A DNA stretch of 64,000 bases from CALFXN01 sp964451935 (GTDB taxonomy: Bacteria > Synergistota > Synergistia > Synergistales > Aminobacteriaceae): positions 1 through 64,000 of the forward strand of contig CAYVKE010000004.1 of the NCBI GenBank assembly GCA_964451935.1, given 5' to 3'. Below are positions 26,773 to 35,489 of this stretch, piece after piece. Made by a program: the position numbers and the translations under genes. The notes beneath the pieces were generated by a model. That model worked only from the letters and a program-made list of their open reading frames with translations, did not search any database and was not told where the DNA came from. The stretch's first letter is position 1. Each line of letters starts with the position of its first letter.

Positions 26773-27666
26773 GTGAAATCGTCGAAGCCGCTGCGGTCCC
26801 TCCTGTATGTTCCGGGAAACTCTCCGTCCATGGTGCAGCACTGCATGGTTCTTGGGGCGGACGCGGTCATCCTGGATCTCGAGGACGCCGTGGCGCTTTC
26901 GGAAAAGGACGCGGCGCGCCACCTCGTCCGGCATGCGCTCGAGACGCTGGATTTCATGGGGACGACCGTGTTCGTTCGCGTGAACGGCGCGGATACGCCC
27001 TTTTTCGAGGAGGACCTCCGTGCGATCGTTCCAGCCCGCCCGGACGGCATCCGATTGCCGAAAACCGACGGCGCGGAGGACGTCCTCCGCGCCGATGCGC
27101 TGATGCGGCTCATCGAGCGCGAGGCCGGGCTGCCGGAGGGAAGCGTGGTCATCCAGGCCATGGTGGAGACGGCCCGCTCGCTGCTTCATGCGTACGACGT
27201 CGCCTCCGCGAGCCCGCGCGTTTCGGGAATCTCTATCGGAGGGCAGGATTTTGCGGCCGATCTCGGCATCCGGCGGACGCGGGACGGCGGGGAGCTGCTC
27301 TACGCGCGCGCCGCGATCGTGGCCGCGGCGAAGGCCGCCGGCGTCGATGCGTTCGACACGGTCTTCACGGACGTGAACGATTGCGACGGACTCTTCGCCG
27401 ACGCGGCCGCGGCAACAAACATGGGCTTCAGCGGCAAGGCCGCGATCCACCCGTCGCAGGTCGCCGTGATTCACCGGGCGTTCCGTCCGGAAAAAAAAGA
27501 GGTCCGAAAGGCCTCGCGCGTCGTCCGGGCGTCGCGCGAGGCCGAAGAGCGGGGCGTCGGCGTCATATCGATCGACGGCCGAATGGTGGACGCCCCGGTC
27601 GTCGCGCAGGCGCTCCGGACGATCGAGCTTGCGCGCATCGCGGGAATGGAGGTTCCGACAGAATGA
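26773..27666 (+). CDS. citE: Citrate lyase beta subunit (citryl-ACP lyase), copy 2
   Basis: This 297-residue CitE shows SLLYVPGNSP, DLEDAVALSEKD, SIGGQDFAADLG and AAIHPSQV, the usual Mg and substrate motifs. I prefer GTG 26773, which has GGGGG seven bases upstream; ATG 26767 is in frame but only one base from that site. It directly follows tctA, and its stop overlaps the citF start (ATGA). With citD and citC on the divergent strand it forms a complete citrate lyase. Confidence 0.91.
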   Translation: MKSSKPLRSLLYVPGNSPSMVQHCMVLGADAVILDLEDAVALSEKDAARHLVRHALETLDFMGTTVFVRVNGADTPFFEEDLRAIVPARPDGIRLPKTDGAEDVLRADALMRLIEREAGLPEGSVVIQAMVETARSLLHAYDVASASPRVSGISIGGQDFAADLGIRRTRDGGELLYARAAIVAAAKAAGVDAFDTVFTDVNDCDGLFADAAAATNMGFSGKAAIHPSQVAVIHRAFRPEKKEVRKASRVVRASREAEERGVGVISIDGRMVDAPVVAQALRTIELARIAGMEVPTE

Positions 27667-29210
27667 GCGGGACGAAAAACGGCATCGGACGGATCATCCC
27701 GGATGAACTGCTTGCAGGGGCGCACGGCCGGCTCGTTCCGTACGGTCTGAAAGCTCCCGCAGCGGAACGGCGCGTCGCGCGGGAAGCGGGGCGCGGGCGG
27801 AAGGTCGTCCGCGACATCAAAGAGGCTGTCCGCCGCAGCGGCCTTCGGGACGGGATGACGATATCGTTCCATCACCACTTCCGGAACGGCGACTTCGTTC
27901 TGCCGATGGTCCTTCAGGCGATCGACGAGATGGGAATCCGCGACATCACGCTCGCGCCGAGTTCCCTGACGGACGCGCACGAGTGCGTCGCGGACCTCGC
28001 CGAGCGCGGCGTCGTCACGACGATCCACACGTCGGGCGTCCGGGGCCGCGTGGGGCAGGCCATCTCGTCGGGCCGCATCCGAAACCCGGTCGTGATCCAC
28101 AGTCACGGCGGCAGGGCGCGCGCGCTGGCCGAAGGGTCGATTCAGGTGGATGTCGCGTTCATCGCGGCTCCCGCGTGCGACGCGTCGGGAAATCTGACGG
28201 GCGCGATCGGGCCGTCCGCGTGCGGCTCGCTCGGCTACGCGATGGTCGACGCGCGCTACGCGAAACACGTCGTCGCCGTCACGGACACGCTTCTCGACGG
28301 GCCGCTCCCGGGGCGCGTCTCGATCCCGCAGTACCTCGTGGACCAGGTCGCGGTCGTTCCGTCGATCGGCGACCCCTCGAAGATCGCGACGGGCGCGACG
28401 CGCATCACGCGCGACCCCTTGAGCCTTGTCATCGCGGAGAACGCCTTCCGCGCGATCCGCGCGTCGGGGCTCATCGCGCAGGGTTGCTCCTTCCAGGTCG
28501 GAGGCGGCGGCGCGAGCCTCGCGGCAGCCCGCTACGTCCGCGAATACATGCTCGAAAAGAAAATCCGCGGATCGTTCGGCCTTGGCGGCGTCACGGCGTC
28601 GATGGCGCAGATGCTTTCGGACGATCTCTTCGAAGTGCTCTACGATGTCCAGAGCTTCGACTCCGCCGTCACGGAGTCCATCGCGACGAACCCGCGCCAT
28701 GTGGAGATCGACGCCGCGTGGTACGCGGACCCTTCGGCGTCCGGGTGCCTCGTCGACGACCTCGACGTCGTCGTCCTCGCGGCGCTCGACGTGGACGTGG
28801 ACTTCAACGTCGACGTGCTCTCCGGTCACGACGGCGTCCTGCGCGGGGCTTCCGGCGGGCACTGCGACACTGCCGCAGGGGCGAAGCTCTCCGTCGTCGT
28901 CGTCCCGTCGTTCCGCGAAGGGGTTCCGTCGATCCGCGACGCGGTGCAGACGGTCGTGACGCCGGGCGAAACGGTGGACGTCATCGTCACGGAGCGCGGA
29001 ACGTGCGTGAACCCCCGGCGCCCGGACCTCGCGGACGCTTTCAGGGCGGCGGGGCTGCGCGTGATGGACATCCGGGAACTCAAGGAGCGCGTCGAACGCA
29101 TCACGGGCGTCCCGAGGCCGATCGCGCTCGACCGCGACCATCCCGTAGGCGTCGTCGAATACCGCGACGGCTCCGTCATCGATACGCTGTATCGTGTGGT
29201 ATCCTCTTGA
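27663..29210 (+). CDS. citF: Citrate lyase alpha subunit, copy 2
   Basis: This 515-residue CitF is a citrate:acetyl-ACP transferase. It shows TISFHHHFRNGDFV, SHGGRARA, GPSACGSLGYA and DVDFNVDVLSGHDG. It is coupled to citE through an ATGA overlap. It parallels the copy at 13473 along its whole length but differs enough to be an old duplication or separate acquisition. The two systems share one citC, one citX and one citG. Confidence 0.93.
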   Translation: MSGTKNGIGRIIPDELLAGAHGRLVPYGLKAPAAERRVAREAGRGRKVVRDIKEAVRRSGLRDGMTISFHHHFRNGDFVLPMVLQAIDEMGIRDITLAPSSLTDAHECVADLAERGVVTTIHTSGVRGRVGQAISSGRIRNPVVIHSHGGRARALAEGSIQVDVAFIAAPACDASGNLTGAIGPSACGSLGYAMVDARYAKHVVAVTDTLLDGPLPGRVSIPQYLVDQVAVVPSIGDPSKIATGATRITRDPLSLVIAENAFRAIRASGLIAQGCSFQVGGGGASLAAARYVREYMLEKKIRGSFGLGGVTASMAQMLSDDLFEVLYDVQSFDSAVTESIATNPRHVEIDAAWYADPSASGCLVDDLDVVVLAALDVDVDFNVDVLSGHDGVLRGASGGHCDTAAGAKLSVVVVPSFREGVPSIRDAVQTVVTPGETVDVIVTERGTCVNPRRPDLADAFRAAGLRVMDIRELKERVERITGVPRPIALDRDHPVGVVEYRDGSVIDTLYRVVSS

Positions 29211-29238
29211 GATATCGTATCGAAAGGCGGATGTTCGT

Positions 29239-30327
29239 TTGACCGTGGTTTCCTTTCTGTTGCAGGGATGTGACCTGATTTTCGTCGTCTGTGTCGGCTG
29301 GGCCGGGGGAGCGCTATTCAAAAGAGCGCGCATCCCGGCCGCGGCGTTGCTGGGCGCCCTCGTGATCTCGGCTCTCTGGGCGATGACGGGAACACAGCCC
29401 GCGTATCCGTCCGGGACGCTCTCGTTTCTGAGCAACGTCGCGATCGGGCTGTTTCTCGGGGTGCGGCTGAACCGCGAATCGTGCAGGCTCCTGCGGAATC
29501 TTCCCGGCCCCGCGATTCTCGTTTCGGGGTGGATGCTCGGCCTGTCGCTCGCTATGGGGTATCTGATGTCGACCTTCACATCGCTGCCGTTTCCGACGGC
29601 GATGCTCGGCTCGACGGCCGGGGGGATCACCGAGATGGCGCTCCTGTCGCTCTCGATGGGCGCCGACGTCGCGAGCGTCACGCTCCTTCAGGTCTTCCGC
29701 CTCCTTGCCGCCGTGCTGTCGACGCCCGTATTGTGCCGCATGTGGATGCGCAACCACCCGTCGCCCGTCTGCTGCGTCGCGGAGGAAGGGGACGACCCAG
29801 TCGAAGCCGTGGGCGCGCCCGTTCCGTCGAATGCGCGCTTGTGGACGAACGTGCTGTGCGTCGCGGCCGCCGTGTTCGGCGGCGCGGCCGGAAAGTGGCT
29901 GTCGCTTCCCGCCGGAGCGCTGATCGGCGCGATGATCGGCTCCGGGGCCGTGACGATCCTCGTCGGGGAGACGAAGCTGCCCGTCGGGCTCATACGCGCC
30001 TTTGGACAGGTCGGCGTCGGTGTCATCATCGCGCATTCCATCACCAGGGAGGTTCTGCTCGGCTTCCTGTCGCTTCTCGGTCCGCTCGCGCTGCTGACCG
30101 GGGGCATGATCGGCGGATCGCTGCTGCTGGCCGTGCTGTTGCACCGGACTGCCGGATTCGCGCCGATGACCTGCATGCTCGCGTCGTCTCCGGGCGGCCT
30201 GTCGCAGATCGCGAGCATCGCCGACGAGTTCGGCGCCGATCCGGTCGTCGTGAGCCTGATCCAGACGGTCCGCCTGCTCAGCATCATCCTCGTCCTCCCG
30301 CCGCTGTTGCCGCTGCTCATGCGCTGA
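29239..30327 (+). CDS. AbrB-family (duplicated-domain) membrane protein
   Basis: This is an integral membrane protein of about 362 residues with roughly 10 helices in two similar halves, matching the AbrB/ammonia monooxygenase-like duplication family. GGITEMALLSLSMGAD in the first half is echoed by PGGLSQIASIADEFGAD in the second. I chose TTG 29239, which has AAAGGCGG about nine bases upstream; an upstream GTG at 29194 would overlap citF. The transported substance is unknown; the citrate neighbourhood suggests a carboxylate or an accessory exporter. Confidence 0.78.
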   Translation: MTVVSFLLQGCDLIFVVCVGWAGGALFKRARIPAAALLGALVISALWAMTGTQPAYPSGTLSFLSNVAIGLFLGVRLNRESCRLLRNLPGPAILVSGWMLGLSLAMGYLMSTFTSLPFPTAMLGSTAGGITEMALLSLSMGADVASVTLLQVFRLLAAVLSTPVLCRMWMRNHPSPVCCVAEEGDDPVEAVGAPVPSNARLWTNVLCVAAAVFGGAAGKWLSLPAGALIGAMIGSGAVTILVGETKLPVGLIRAFGQVGVGVIIAHSITREVLLGFLSLLGPLALLTGGMIGGSLLLAVLLHRTAGFAPMTCMLASSPGGLSQIASIADEFGADPVVVSLIQTVRLLSIILVLPPLLPLLMR

Positions 30328-30693
30328 AGCGGGCGCCCTTGACGTCTCCGCGCCGAAAGGGTAGGATCGGGTTCGTTCCCGGAGTTCGGGGAACGAACCC
30401 TCTCGTATGTACAGGAGACCGCGCCGATGCGCCGAAGCTAGACCGGACACAAGCAGAATCCACCGCCCCCCTTTTTTCACGGCTCTCGCGTCAGAGAGCC
30501 GTCCGTTCTGCGTGTCCCCCCTTCCCGATCGTTCCGAAACGAAATCTCCCAACAATCTGTATCGCCGCGATCTTCGCGCAATCTTCCGTCCGTGCGGCGG
30601 GATCGTCGCGTCGTAGACGCATGTCGTTTCGGCGTTCCGGAGGGCGGGGCGCCCTGCCCGAGTCCCCGTGAAGGGGACTGACTGGAGGTTTCC
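30328..30693 (+). promoter_or_regulatory. 366-base leader with three hairpins ahead of the ABC-F gene
   Basis: No convincing gene is present in this gap. It holds three inverted repeats: a perfect 12-bp stem (GGGTTCGTTCCC 30369-30380 with 30389-30400), an 8-bp stem (CGGCTCTC 30480-30487 with 30494-30501) and a 7-bp stem (AGTCCCC 30661-30667 with 30673-30679) right before the ribosome site GGAGG (30683-30687). The first could end the upstream operon, although it lacks a T tract; the last could mask the start. A 69-codon frame at 30407-30616 could be a leader peptide but has no clear support. Confidence 0.45.
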
Positions 30694-32190
30694 GTGTCGC
30701 TTCTCTTTCACAACGTGACCTTTCGATATGACCTTTCGGGGCAACCGCTGTTTCGACAGTTCAACGCCGATTTTCACGCCGGGTGGAGCGGCGTCGTCGG
30801 CGCGAACGGCTCCGGCAAGACCACGCTGCTGCACCTGGCCGCGGGACTGCTCGAACCTTCGGAGGGACGCATCATCCGTCCCGCCCGGATCGCCCTGTGC
30901 GAACAGCGGACCGATGCGCCGCCCGACTCTTTTGAAGAGTTTCTGCGCTCGCAGGACCCCGAGGCGCTTCGTCTGCGCGCCTCCCTCGTGATCGGGAGGG
31001 ATTGGAAAGACCGCTGGACGACGCTCAGCCACGGGGAGCGAAAGCGCGCGCAGATCGCCGCGGCGCTCCATCTCGCTCCGGACGTCCTGCTGCTCGACGA
31101 ACCGACGAACCACGTCGATGCGGAGGTCCGCTCGCTGCTTCGGGACGCGCTCGCGCGTCACCTCGGCGTCGGAATCCTCGTGAGCCACGATCGGAGTCTG
31201 CTCGACGACCTGTGCGGCTGGTGCGTCTTTCTCGATCCGCCGCGGCATCTCGTCTTCCCGGGCGGATATACGCGCGCCTCGGAGCTGCGCGCCCTCGACG
31301 AGTCGCGCGCGGCGGAGGAGCGCCGGCGGCTTCAGAAAGACGTCCAGCGGATCGAGGCGGAGCAGCGGCGTCGCCGTGCGGAAGCGAGCGCTGCCGACCG
31401 GCGGCGATCCAAACGCGGACTCGCGCTGCACGACAGCGACGGCAGGGCGAAGATCGACGCAGCGCGCGTTTCGGGGGCCGATGGCCACGCCGGGCGCCTC
31501 GCGAGCCAGCTCGACGGGCGTCTTCGGCAGGCCGTGCAGGCGTTGCGGGAGGATCGCCCCGTCAAACGGTATGACATGGACTTCTGGTTGCCCGATTCGC
31601 GCTCGGACCGCAACTATCTTCTTCGAACAACGGGCGGATCGCTCCGGCTTGGGAGTATGAAAACGCTCATCTATCCTGACCTAGAAATCGGGCCGCGGGA
31701 CCGCATCGCGTTGAGCGGACCGAACGGCGCAGGAAAGAGCACGCTCGTGAGGCGAATCCTCGAAAATGTGACGGTTCCGTTCGGACGGCTCCTCTATATG
31801 CCGCAGGAGGTCGATCTGAAGGAAACTGCGGAACTCGCTTCGAAAGTTGCGGCGCTCCCGGCGCATCTGAAGGGGCTGCTGATGACGGTGGTGAGCTGTC
31901 TCGGCTCCCGTCCCGAACAGATCATCGGCCACGACGAACCGAGTCCCGGAGAAATCAGAAAGCTCCTTCTCGCGTTCGGTGCGACGCAATCGCCGCACCT
32001 CATCGTCATGGACGAGCCGACGAACCACCTCGACCTGCCCGCCGTGGAGCTTCTCGAGAATGCGTTGTCGTCCTGTCCCTGCGCGCTTCTCCTCGTGAGC
32101 CACGACGAACGCTTTCTGGAACGCCTCGCGACGATCCGATGGCGGATCGAACCGGGGGAAAACGGCGGCCGCCTGGTCGTCGAACGCTGA
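30694..32190 (+). CDS. ABC-F family ATPase
   Basis: This 498-residue cytoplasmic protein has two ABC nucleotide-binding domains and no membrane domain, as in ABC-F translation factors. The first site has GANGSGKTT, a LSHGE signature and LLLDEPTNHVD; the second has GPNGAGKST, a divergent SPGE signature and VMDEPTNHLD. A charged Arg/Glu-rich linker of about 80 residues between domains corresponds to the P-site tRNA interaction motif region. Such proteins act on the ribosome, in antibiotic protection or as housekeeping factors; the long hairpin-rich leader is reminiscent of inducible resistance members. The start is GTG 30694 after GGAGG. Confidence 0.88.
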   Translation: MSLLFHNVTFRYDLSGQPLFRQFNADFHAGWSGVVGANGSGKTTLLHLAAGLLEPSEGRIIRPARIALCEQRTDAPPDSFEEFLRSQDPEALRLRASLVIGRDWKDRWTTLSHGERKRAQIAAALHLAPDVLLLDEPTNHVDAEVRSLLRDALARHLGVGILVSHDRSLLDDLCGWCVFLDPPRHLVFPGGYTRASELRALDESRAAEERRRLQKDVQRIEAEQRRRRAEASAADRRRSKRGLALHDSDGRAKIDAARVSGADGHAGRLASQLDGRLRQAVQALREDRPVKRYDMDFWLPDSRSDRNYLLRTTGGSLRLGSMKTLIYPDLEIGPRDRIALSGPNGAGKSTLVRRILENVTVPFGRLLYMPQEVDLKETAELASKVAALPAHLKGLLMTVVSCLGSRPEQIIGHDEPSPGEIRKLLLAFGATQSPHLIVMDEPTNHLDLPAVELLENALSSCPCALLLVSHDERFLERLATIRWRIEPGENGGRLVVER

Positions 32191-32278
32191 ACCTGAATCC
32201 CGGTCCGTTCTATCGGGGTCCGACGAAGAAGCGGCGAGGCGAAAGATTCGGTTTTTCAGCGTTCTCAGATTTTTTAGC

Positions 32279-32307
32279 TTGACGGACGGGGGCGCGTCCT
32301 TTACCCT
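32279..32307 (+). promoter_or_regulatory. Promoter of the second GntR gene
   Basis: TTGACG (32279-32284) and TACCCT (32302-32307) are 17 bases apart. The downstream TGGCATGCCA box starts three bases after the -10 element, so the regulator would overlap the transcription start. Confidence 0.45.
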
Positions 32308-32309
32308 TG

Positions 32310-32339
32310 TGGCATGCCAGATAAAGAACTGGAATGCCA
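32310..32339. promoter_or_regulatory. Paired operator boxes TGGCATGCCA and TGGAATGCCA
   Basis: A perfect 10-bp palindrome (32310-32319) is repeated with one change at 32330-32339, exactly 20 bases (about two helical turns) apart. The TGGnATnCCA form is typical of FadR/FCD GntR sites. The boxes overlap the first in-frame ATG at 32314, arguing that translation starts later, at 32341. Confidence 0.6.
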
Positions 32340-32340
32340 A

Positions 32341-33000
32341 ATGCAAGTCAGAAAAATATCGAATGTTGTGTACGCTATCCTGAAAGAGCGCATTCTGTCG
32401 CTTCATTATCAGCCGGGGACGCTGCTGACGGAACGCGCGCTCGCGGAGGATCTCGATGTTAGCCGGACGCCCGTTCGCGAGGCGATCCAGCGTCTCGCGC
32501 AGGAGGGGTGGCTCCGGATCAACGCGCGCCGCAACATCCAGGTCCGGGACGTCACGATCGCCGATTTCGGCGAGGTGTTCCAGGCCCGGAGGATGATCGA
32601 GCCCGCAGCGGTGGACCTCGCCTTTTCGACGGGAATCGCGGCGTCGCTCCCCTGGAAACTCGACGAGGCGATGGCGAACATGGGCGCGTCGCGCGGCGAT
32701 CTGTATTCCTTCATTACGGCGGACCAGGCCTTTCACGCCGTTTTCTTCGACGCGCTGCACAATTCGCGACTGTCGCGGATGTGGAAGACCCTGAGCGAGG
32801 ATATGGTCTGGCTCGGCATTCTGGCGATGGGGCACGACGAACGGCGGTACGCGATCGTCACGGAAGAACACGAGCGGATCGTCGAGTCCGTGCGGCGCAG
32901 GCTTCGGAGGGCGTCGCGCGAGGCGATGGTCGCGCATCTTGATGTGACCGAGCAGCGGCTGATGGCTCGGGTTGTCGATATGAAAATGGGCGGAGCGTGA
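32341..33000 (+). CDS. GntR-family (FCD-type) transcriptional regulator
   Basis: This regulator of 219 residues has an N-terminal GntR winged HTH (LTERALAEDLDVSRTPVREA) and a C-terminal FCD domain with conserved Asp/His positions (for example ADQAFHAVFFDALHN). I prefer ATG 32341 because the earlier ATG lies within a likely operator. It precedes a DUF2848 hydrolase and a DctPQM TRAP operon and is probably autoregulated and the controller of those genes, responding to a carboxylate. Confidence 0.86.
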   Translation: MQVRKISNVVYAILKERILSLHYQPGTLLTERALAEDLDVSRTPVREAIQRLAQEGWLRINARRNIQVRDVTIADFGEVFQARRMIEPAAVDLAFSTGIAASLPWKLDEAMANMGASRGDLYSFITADQAFHAVFFDALHNSRLSRMWKTLSEDMVWLGILAMGHDERRYAIVTEEHERIVESVRRRLRRASREAMVAHLDVTEQRLMARVVDMKMGGA

Positions 33001-33014
33001 CGGCCGTCCTGAGG

Positions 33015-33085
33015 TCCCGCCCGGCGGTTCGGGCGGGAAGAGAGGAACGGAGCGTCGCCGGAAGGGGTTCCGGCGCGGCTCCGTT
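33015..33085 (+). terminator. Two consecutive hairpins after the GntR gene
   Basis: TCCCGCCCG (33015-33023) pairs with CGGGCGGGA (33030-33038). A second, longer stem follows (33046-33063 with 33068-33085, two internal mismatches, GGGG loop). They separate the regulator from the hydrolase-TRAP genes and may attenuate read-through. There is no T tract. Confidence 0.45.
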
Positions 33086-33110
33086 CGGGAGGAGGGACGT
33101 TTCACACGGA

Positions 33111-33833
33111 ATGAAGATCGATTCTGTGGTATTGCGTTCAGGCGGAGACATGGAATGCGCGAGCCTGTCGTTCGACGCATGCGTCGCGGTGGGATACGCC
33201 GGAAGGGATCAGGCCGCGGTTCGGGCGCACATCGAGGAACTGCGTGCGATCGGCGTTCCCGTGCCGTCGATGATTCCGAGCATGTATTGGGTGGCGTCGG
33301 ATCTCGTTTCCTGCACGAAGGAAATTTCGGTGGTCGGCGACAGGACGTCCGGTGAAATCGAGGTCTTCCTCGCGCGGGACGAGGTCGGGAATCTGTGCGT
33401 GACGGTCGCGTCGGACCATACGGACCGGCAGCTCGAAACGGTGTCCGTCGCGAAGGCGAAGCAGATCTGCCCCAAGGTGATCGGCCCGTGTTTTTGGAAC
33501 GTTTCGGACATCCGGGAGCACTGGGACGCGCTCGAACTGACGTGCAGCGTCCGGCCCGTCGCGCAGCAGGGAACGAAGCAGGCGTGGATTCCGTACCAGC
33601 AGGGGGCCCTCGTGCGGCTCCTGCCGCCCGAGAAACTCTTCGAACTCGCCCAGGAGCGGACGGGGCAGGACGTCCCGACAGGATCGAGGCTTGCGCTCTT
33701 CTCGGGGACGCTCCCGGTCATCGGCGGCGACATCGTGTACGGAGAGGCGTTCTCGCTCGAACTCCGCGACCCGGTTCTCGGGCGTTGCATCCGACACGAG
33801 TATTCGGTCCGGATCCTTCCGGACAGGAACTAG
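33111..33833 (+). CDS. DUF2848 protein, fumarylacetoacetate-hydrolase-like
   Basis: This 240-residue protein matches DUF2848, a small family related to the FAH fold that is usually linked to catabolic operons. Visible landmarks are the SCTKEISVVGDRTSGEIE segment and GSDHTDR-like residues (SDHTDRQLE here). It lies between the GntR regulator and dctP, so it likely hydrolyses or isomerises the imported carboxylate or a downstream ketoacid. ATG 33111 follows a purine-rich stretch. The chemistry is not established. Confidence 0.78.
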   Translation: MKIDSVVLRSGGDMECASLSFDACVAVGYAGRDQAAVRAHIEELRAIGVPVPSMIPSMYWVASDLVSCTKEISVVGDRTSGEIEVFLARDEVGNLCVTVASDHTDRQLETVSVAKAKQICPKVIGPCFWNVSDIREHWDALELTCSVRPVAQQGTKQAWIPYQQGALVRLLPPEKLFELAQERTGQDVPTGSRLALFSGTLPVIGGDIVYGEAFSLELRDPVLGRCIRHEYSVRILPDRN

Positions 33834-33949
33834 GAAGGCCGGCCGCGCCACGGTGCGGCCTCGGCGGGCGGAAGCACCTTCCGGTATTCGCCGACAGGGC
33901 GCCGGAAGTTTACGATCTGTAGTCCAATCTGAGACAGGAGGGGTACGGA

Positions 33950-34942
33950 ATGCGCTTCGGAAAGAAACTGGCGGTTGTAGCGGCGGCAGCGGCGATCGCA
34001 TTGTCGGCGGTCCCGGCGATGGCGGTCGTGGAGATCAAGTTCGGTCACACGGGAAGTCTCGAACACCAGTACCAGATCGGTGCGGAACAGTTCAAGAAAC
34101 TGGTCGAAGCGGAGTCCAAGGGAGAGATCAAGGTCAATATCTTCCCGCAGGCGCAGCTTGGCGGCGAACGCGATCTCGCGGAAGGCGTCCGGATGGGAAC
34201 GATCGAAATCGCTTCGGTCGCGGCTGGAAACCTCGCCGGATTCGTGCCGGAATTGCAGCTGTTCGGCATTCCCTTCCTGTTCCCGACTGCCAAGCAAGTG
34301 TACGCGGTGCTTGACGGCGAAGTCGGCAAGGACATCGCGGCCATTATGGCCTCGAAGGGATTCGTGAGCCTTGCGTTCTGGGAGGTCGGCTTCCGGAACA
34401 TGACGAACAACACCCGCCCCATCAAGACGCCCGAGGATATGAAGGGGCTGAAGATCCGCGTCCAGGAATCCAAGATCTGGATCCAGTTCATGAACCGTCT
34501 CGGCGCGGTCGCGACGCCGATCCCGTTCGGCGAACTCTACTCGGCGCTCCAGCAGAAGGTCGTAGACGGACAGGAAAACCCTGTTGCGACCATCTATTCC
34601 ATGAAGTTCTACGAGGTCCAGAAATACCTCTCACTGACGGGACACACGTACGAACCTGCCCACGTGATCGCGAACCCGAAATGGTTCAACAGCCTCGACC
34701 CGAAACACCAGGCCATCATCCTGAAGGCGGCCGCCGACGCTGCGGTCTATCAGCGCAAGACGCTCGCCGACAAGGACAAGGAGCGGTTCGAGATCATCAA
34801 GAAGGCCGGCGTCGTGATCGAGGAGAACCCGGACAAGGCGGCGTTCGCGAAGGCGACGGAAGACCTGTACAAGGTTCTTGCGGATACGGTCCCGGAAAAA
34901 CTCGTCCAGAAGATCAAGGATCAGGTCGCGGCAGTCAAGTAA
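33950..34942 (+). CDS. dctP: TRAP transporter DctP-type binding protein
   Basis: This 330-residue periplasmic binding protein has a signal peptide (about 1-25, ending AMA). It shows DctP landmarks: QAQLGGERDLAEGVRMGTIE, the conserved Arg-containing GLKIRVQESK, and VVDGQENPV. The conserved Arg should bind a substrate carboxylate. The start ATG 33950 follows GGAGGGG. It forms an operon with dctQ and dctM and probably serves the DUF2848 pathway. Confidence 0.94.
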   Translation: MRFGKKLAVVAAAAAIALSAVPAMAVVEIKFGHTGSLEHQYQIGAEQFKKLVEAESKGEIKVNIFPQAQLGGERDLAEGVRMGTIEIASVAAGNLAGFVPELQLFGIPFLFPTAKQVYAVLDGEVGKDIAAIMASKGFVSLAFWEVGFRNMTNNTRPIKTPEDMKGLKIRVQESKIWIQFMNRLGAVATPIPFGELYSALQQKVVDGQENPVATIYSMKFYEVQKYLSLTGHTYEPAHVIANPKWFNSLDPKHQAIILKAAADAAVYQRKTLADKDKERFEIIKKAGVVIEENPDKAAFAKATEDLYKVLADTVPEKLVQKIKDQVAAVK

Positions 34943-34954
34943 CGAATCTTTTTA

Positions 34955-34983
34955 GCGCTCCCGCCCTATGCGGGCGGGAGCGC
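34955..34983 (+). terminator. Intercistronic hairpin between dctP and dctQ
   Basis: GCGCTCCCGCCC (34955-34966) pairs perfectly with GGGCGGGAGCGC (34972-34983) around a 5-base loop. It has no T tract after it and would protect the dctP part of the mRNA. Confidence 0.65.
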
Positions 34984-35015
34984 GGGCGGCTCGAACGCCC
35001 GGAGGAGTGAATGAT

Positions 35016-35483
35016 ATGAAAAAACTGGAAACGGCGCTGTCGGTTCTCTCCGGCGCGTGTCTGGCTGTTATCTTCCTGGTGACCTTCGCCCAGGTCGTCC
35101 AGCGGTACGTGTTTCAGTTGTCGATGCCGTGGGCTACGGATGTCATCCGGATCTTCTTCGTCTATTCCGTCTTTTTCGGGATGGCGGTCGGCGTCATGAA
35201 AAAATCGCATCTGAACATCGACGTCTTTATCCACGCGCTGCCGGAGAAGGCTCGCGCGAAGCTCGAACTGCTCTCCAACGTGCTGGTGACGGTCTTTCTG
35301 GGTGCGGTCTTCTGGTACAGCTTCCGCTTCGTCTCCGCGAACGCCGACCAGTACACCCCCTATCTCATGTTCCCGATGAGCTACGTGTATGCGATCATTC
35401 CGATCTGCACGTCGGTGATGATCGTATTTCTCGCAGTCGACACGTTCCGGGCGCTCTTCCGGCGCCCGACGCAGGGACGGTGA
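35016..35483 (+). CDS. dctQ: TRAP transporter small permease
   Basis: This is a 155-residue membrane protein with four helices, the DctQ topology. It shows the family-typical QVVQRYVF and an acidic/aromatic segment (WATDVIRIFFVYSVFFGMAVG). ATG 35016 has GGAGGAG eight bases upstream. It pairs with DctM to form the TRAP membrane complex. Confidence 0.9.
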   Translation: MKKLETALSVLSGACLAVIFLVTFAQVVQRYVFQLSMPWATDVIRIFFVYSVFFGMAVGVMKKSHLNIDVFIHALPEKARAKLELLSNVLVTVFLGAVFWYSFRFVSANADQYTPYLMFPMSYVYAIIPICTSVMIVFLAVDTFRALFRRPTQGR

Positions 35484-35489
35484 CGGCGC

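Noticed and set aside
30407..30616. Leader peptide gene ahead of the ABC-F ATPase
   Set aside because: It has no ribosome site, unusual codon use and no recognisable sequence; kept only as a possibility in the leader entry.
33840..33859. Short GC-rich inverted repeat before dctP as a terminator
   Set aside because: The stem is only six pairs with no T tract, so it is weak compared with others in the window.
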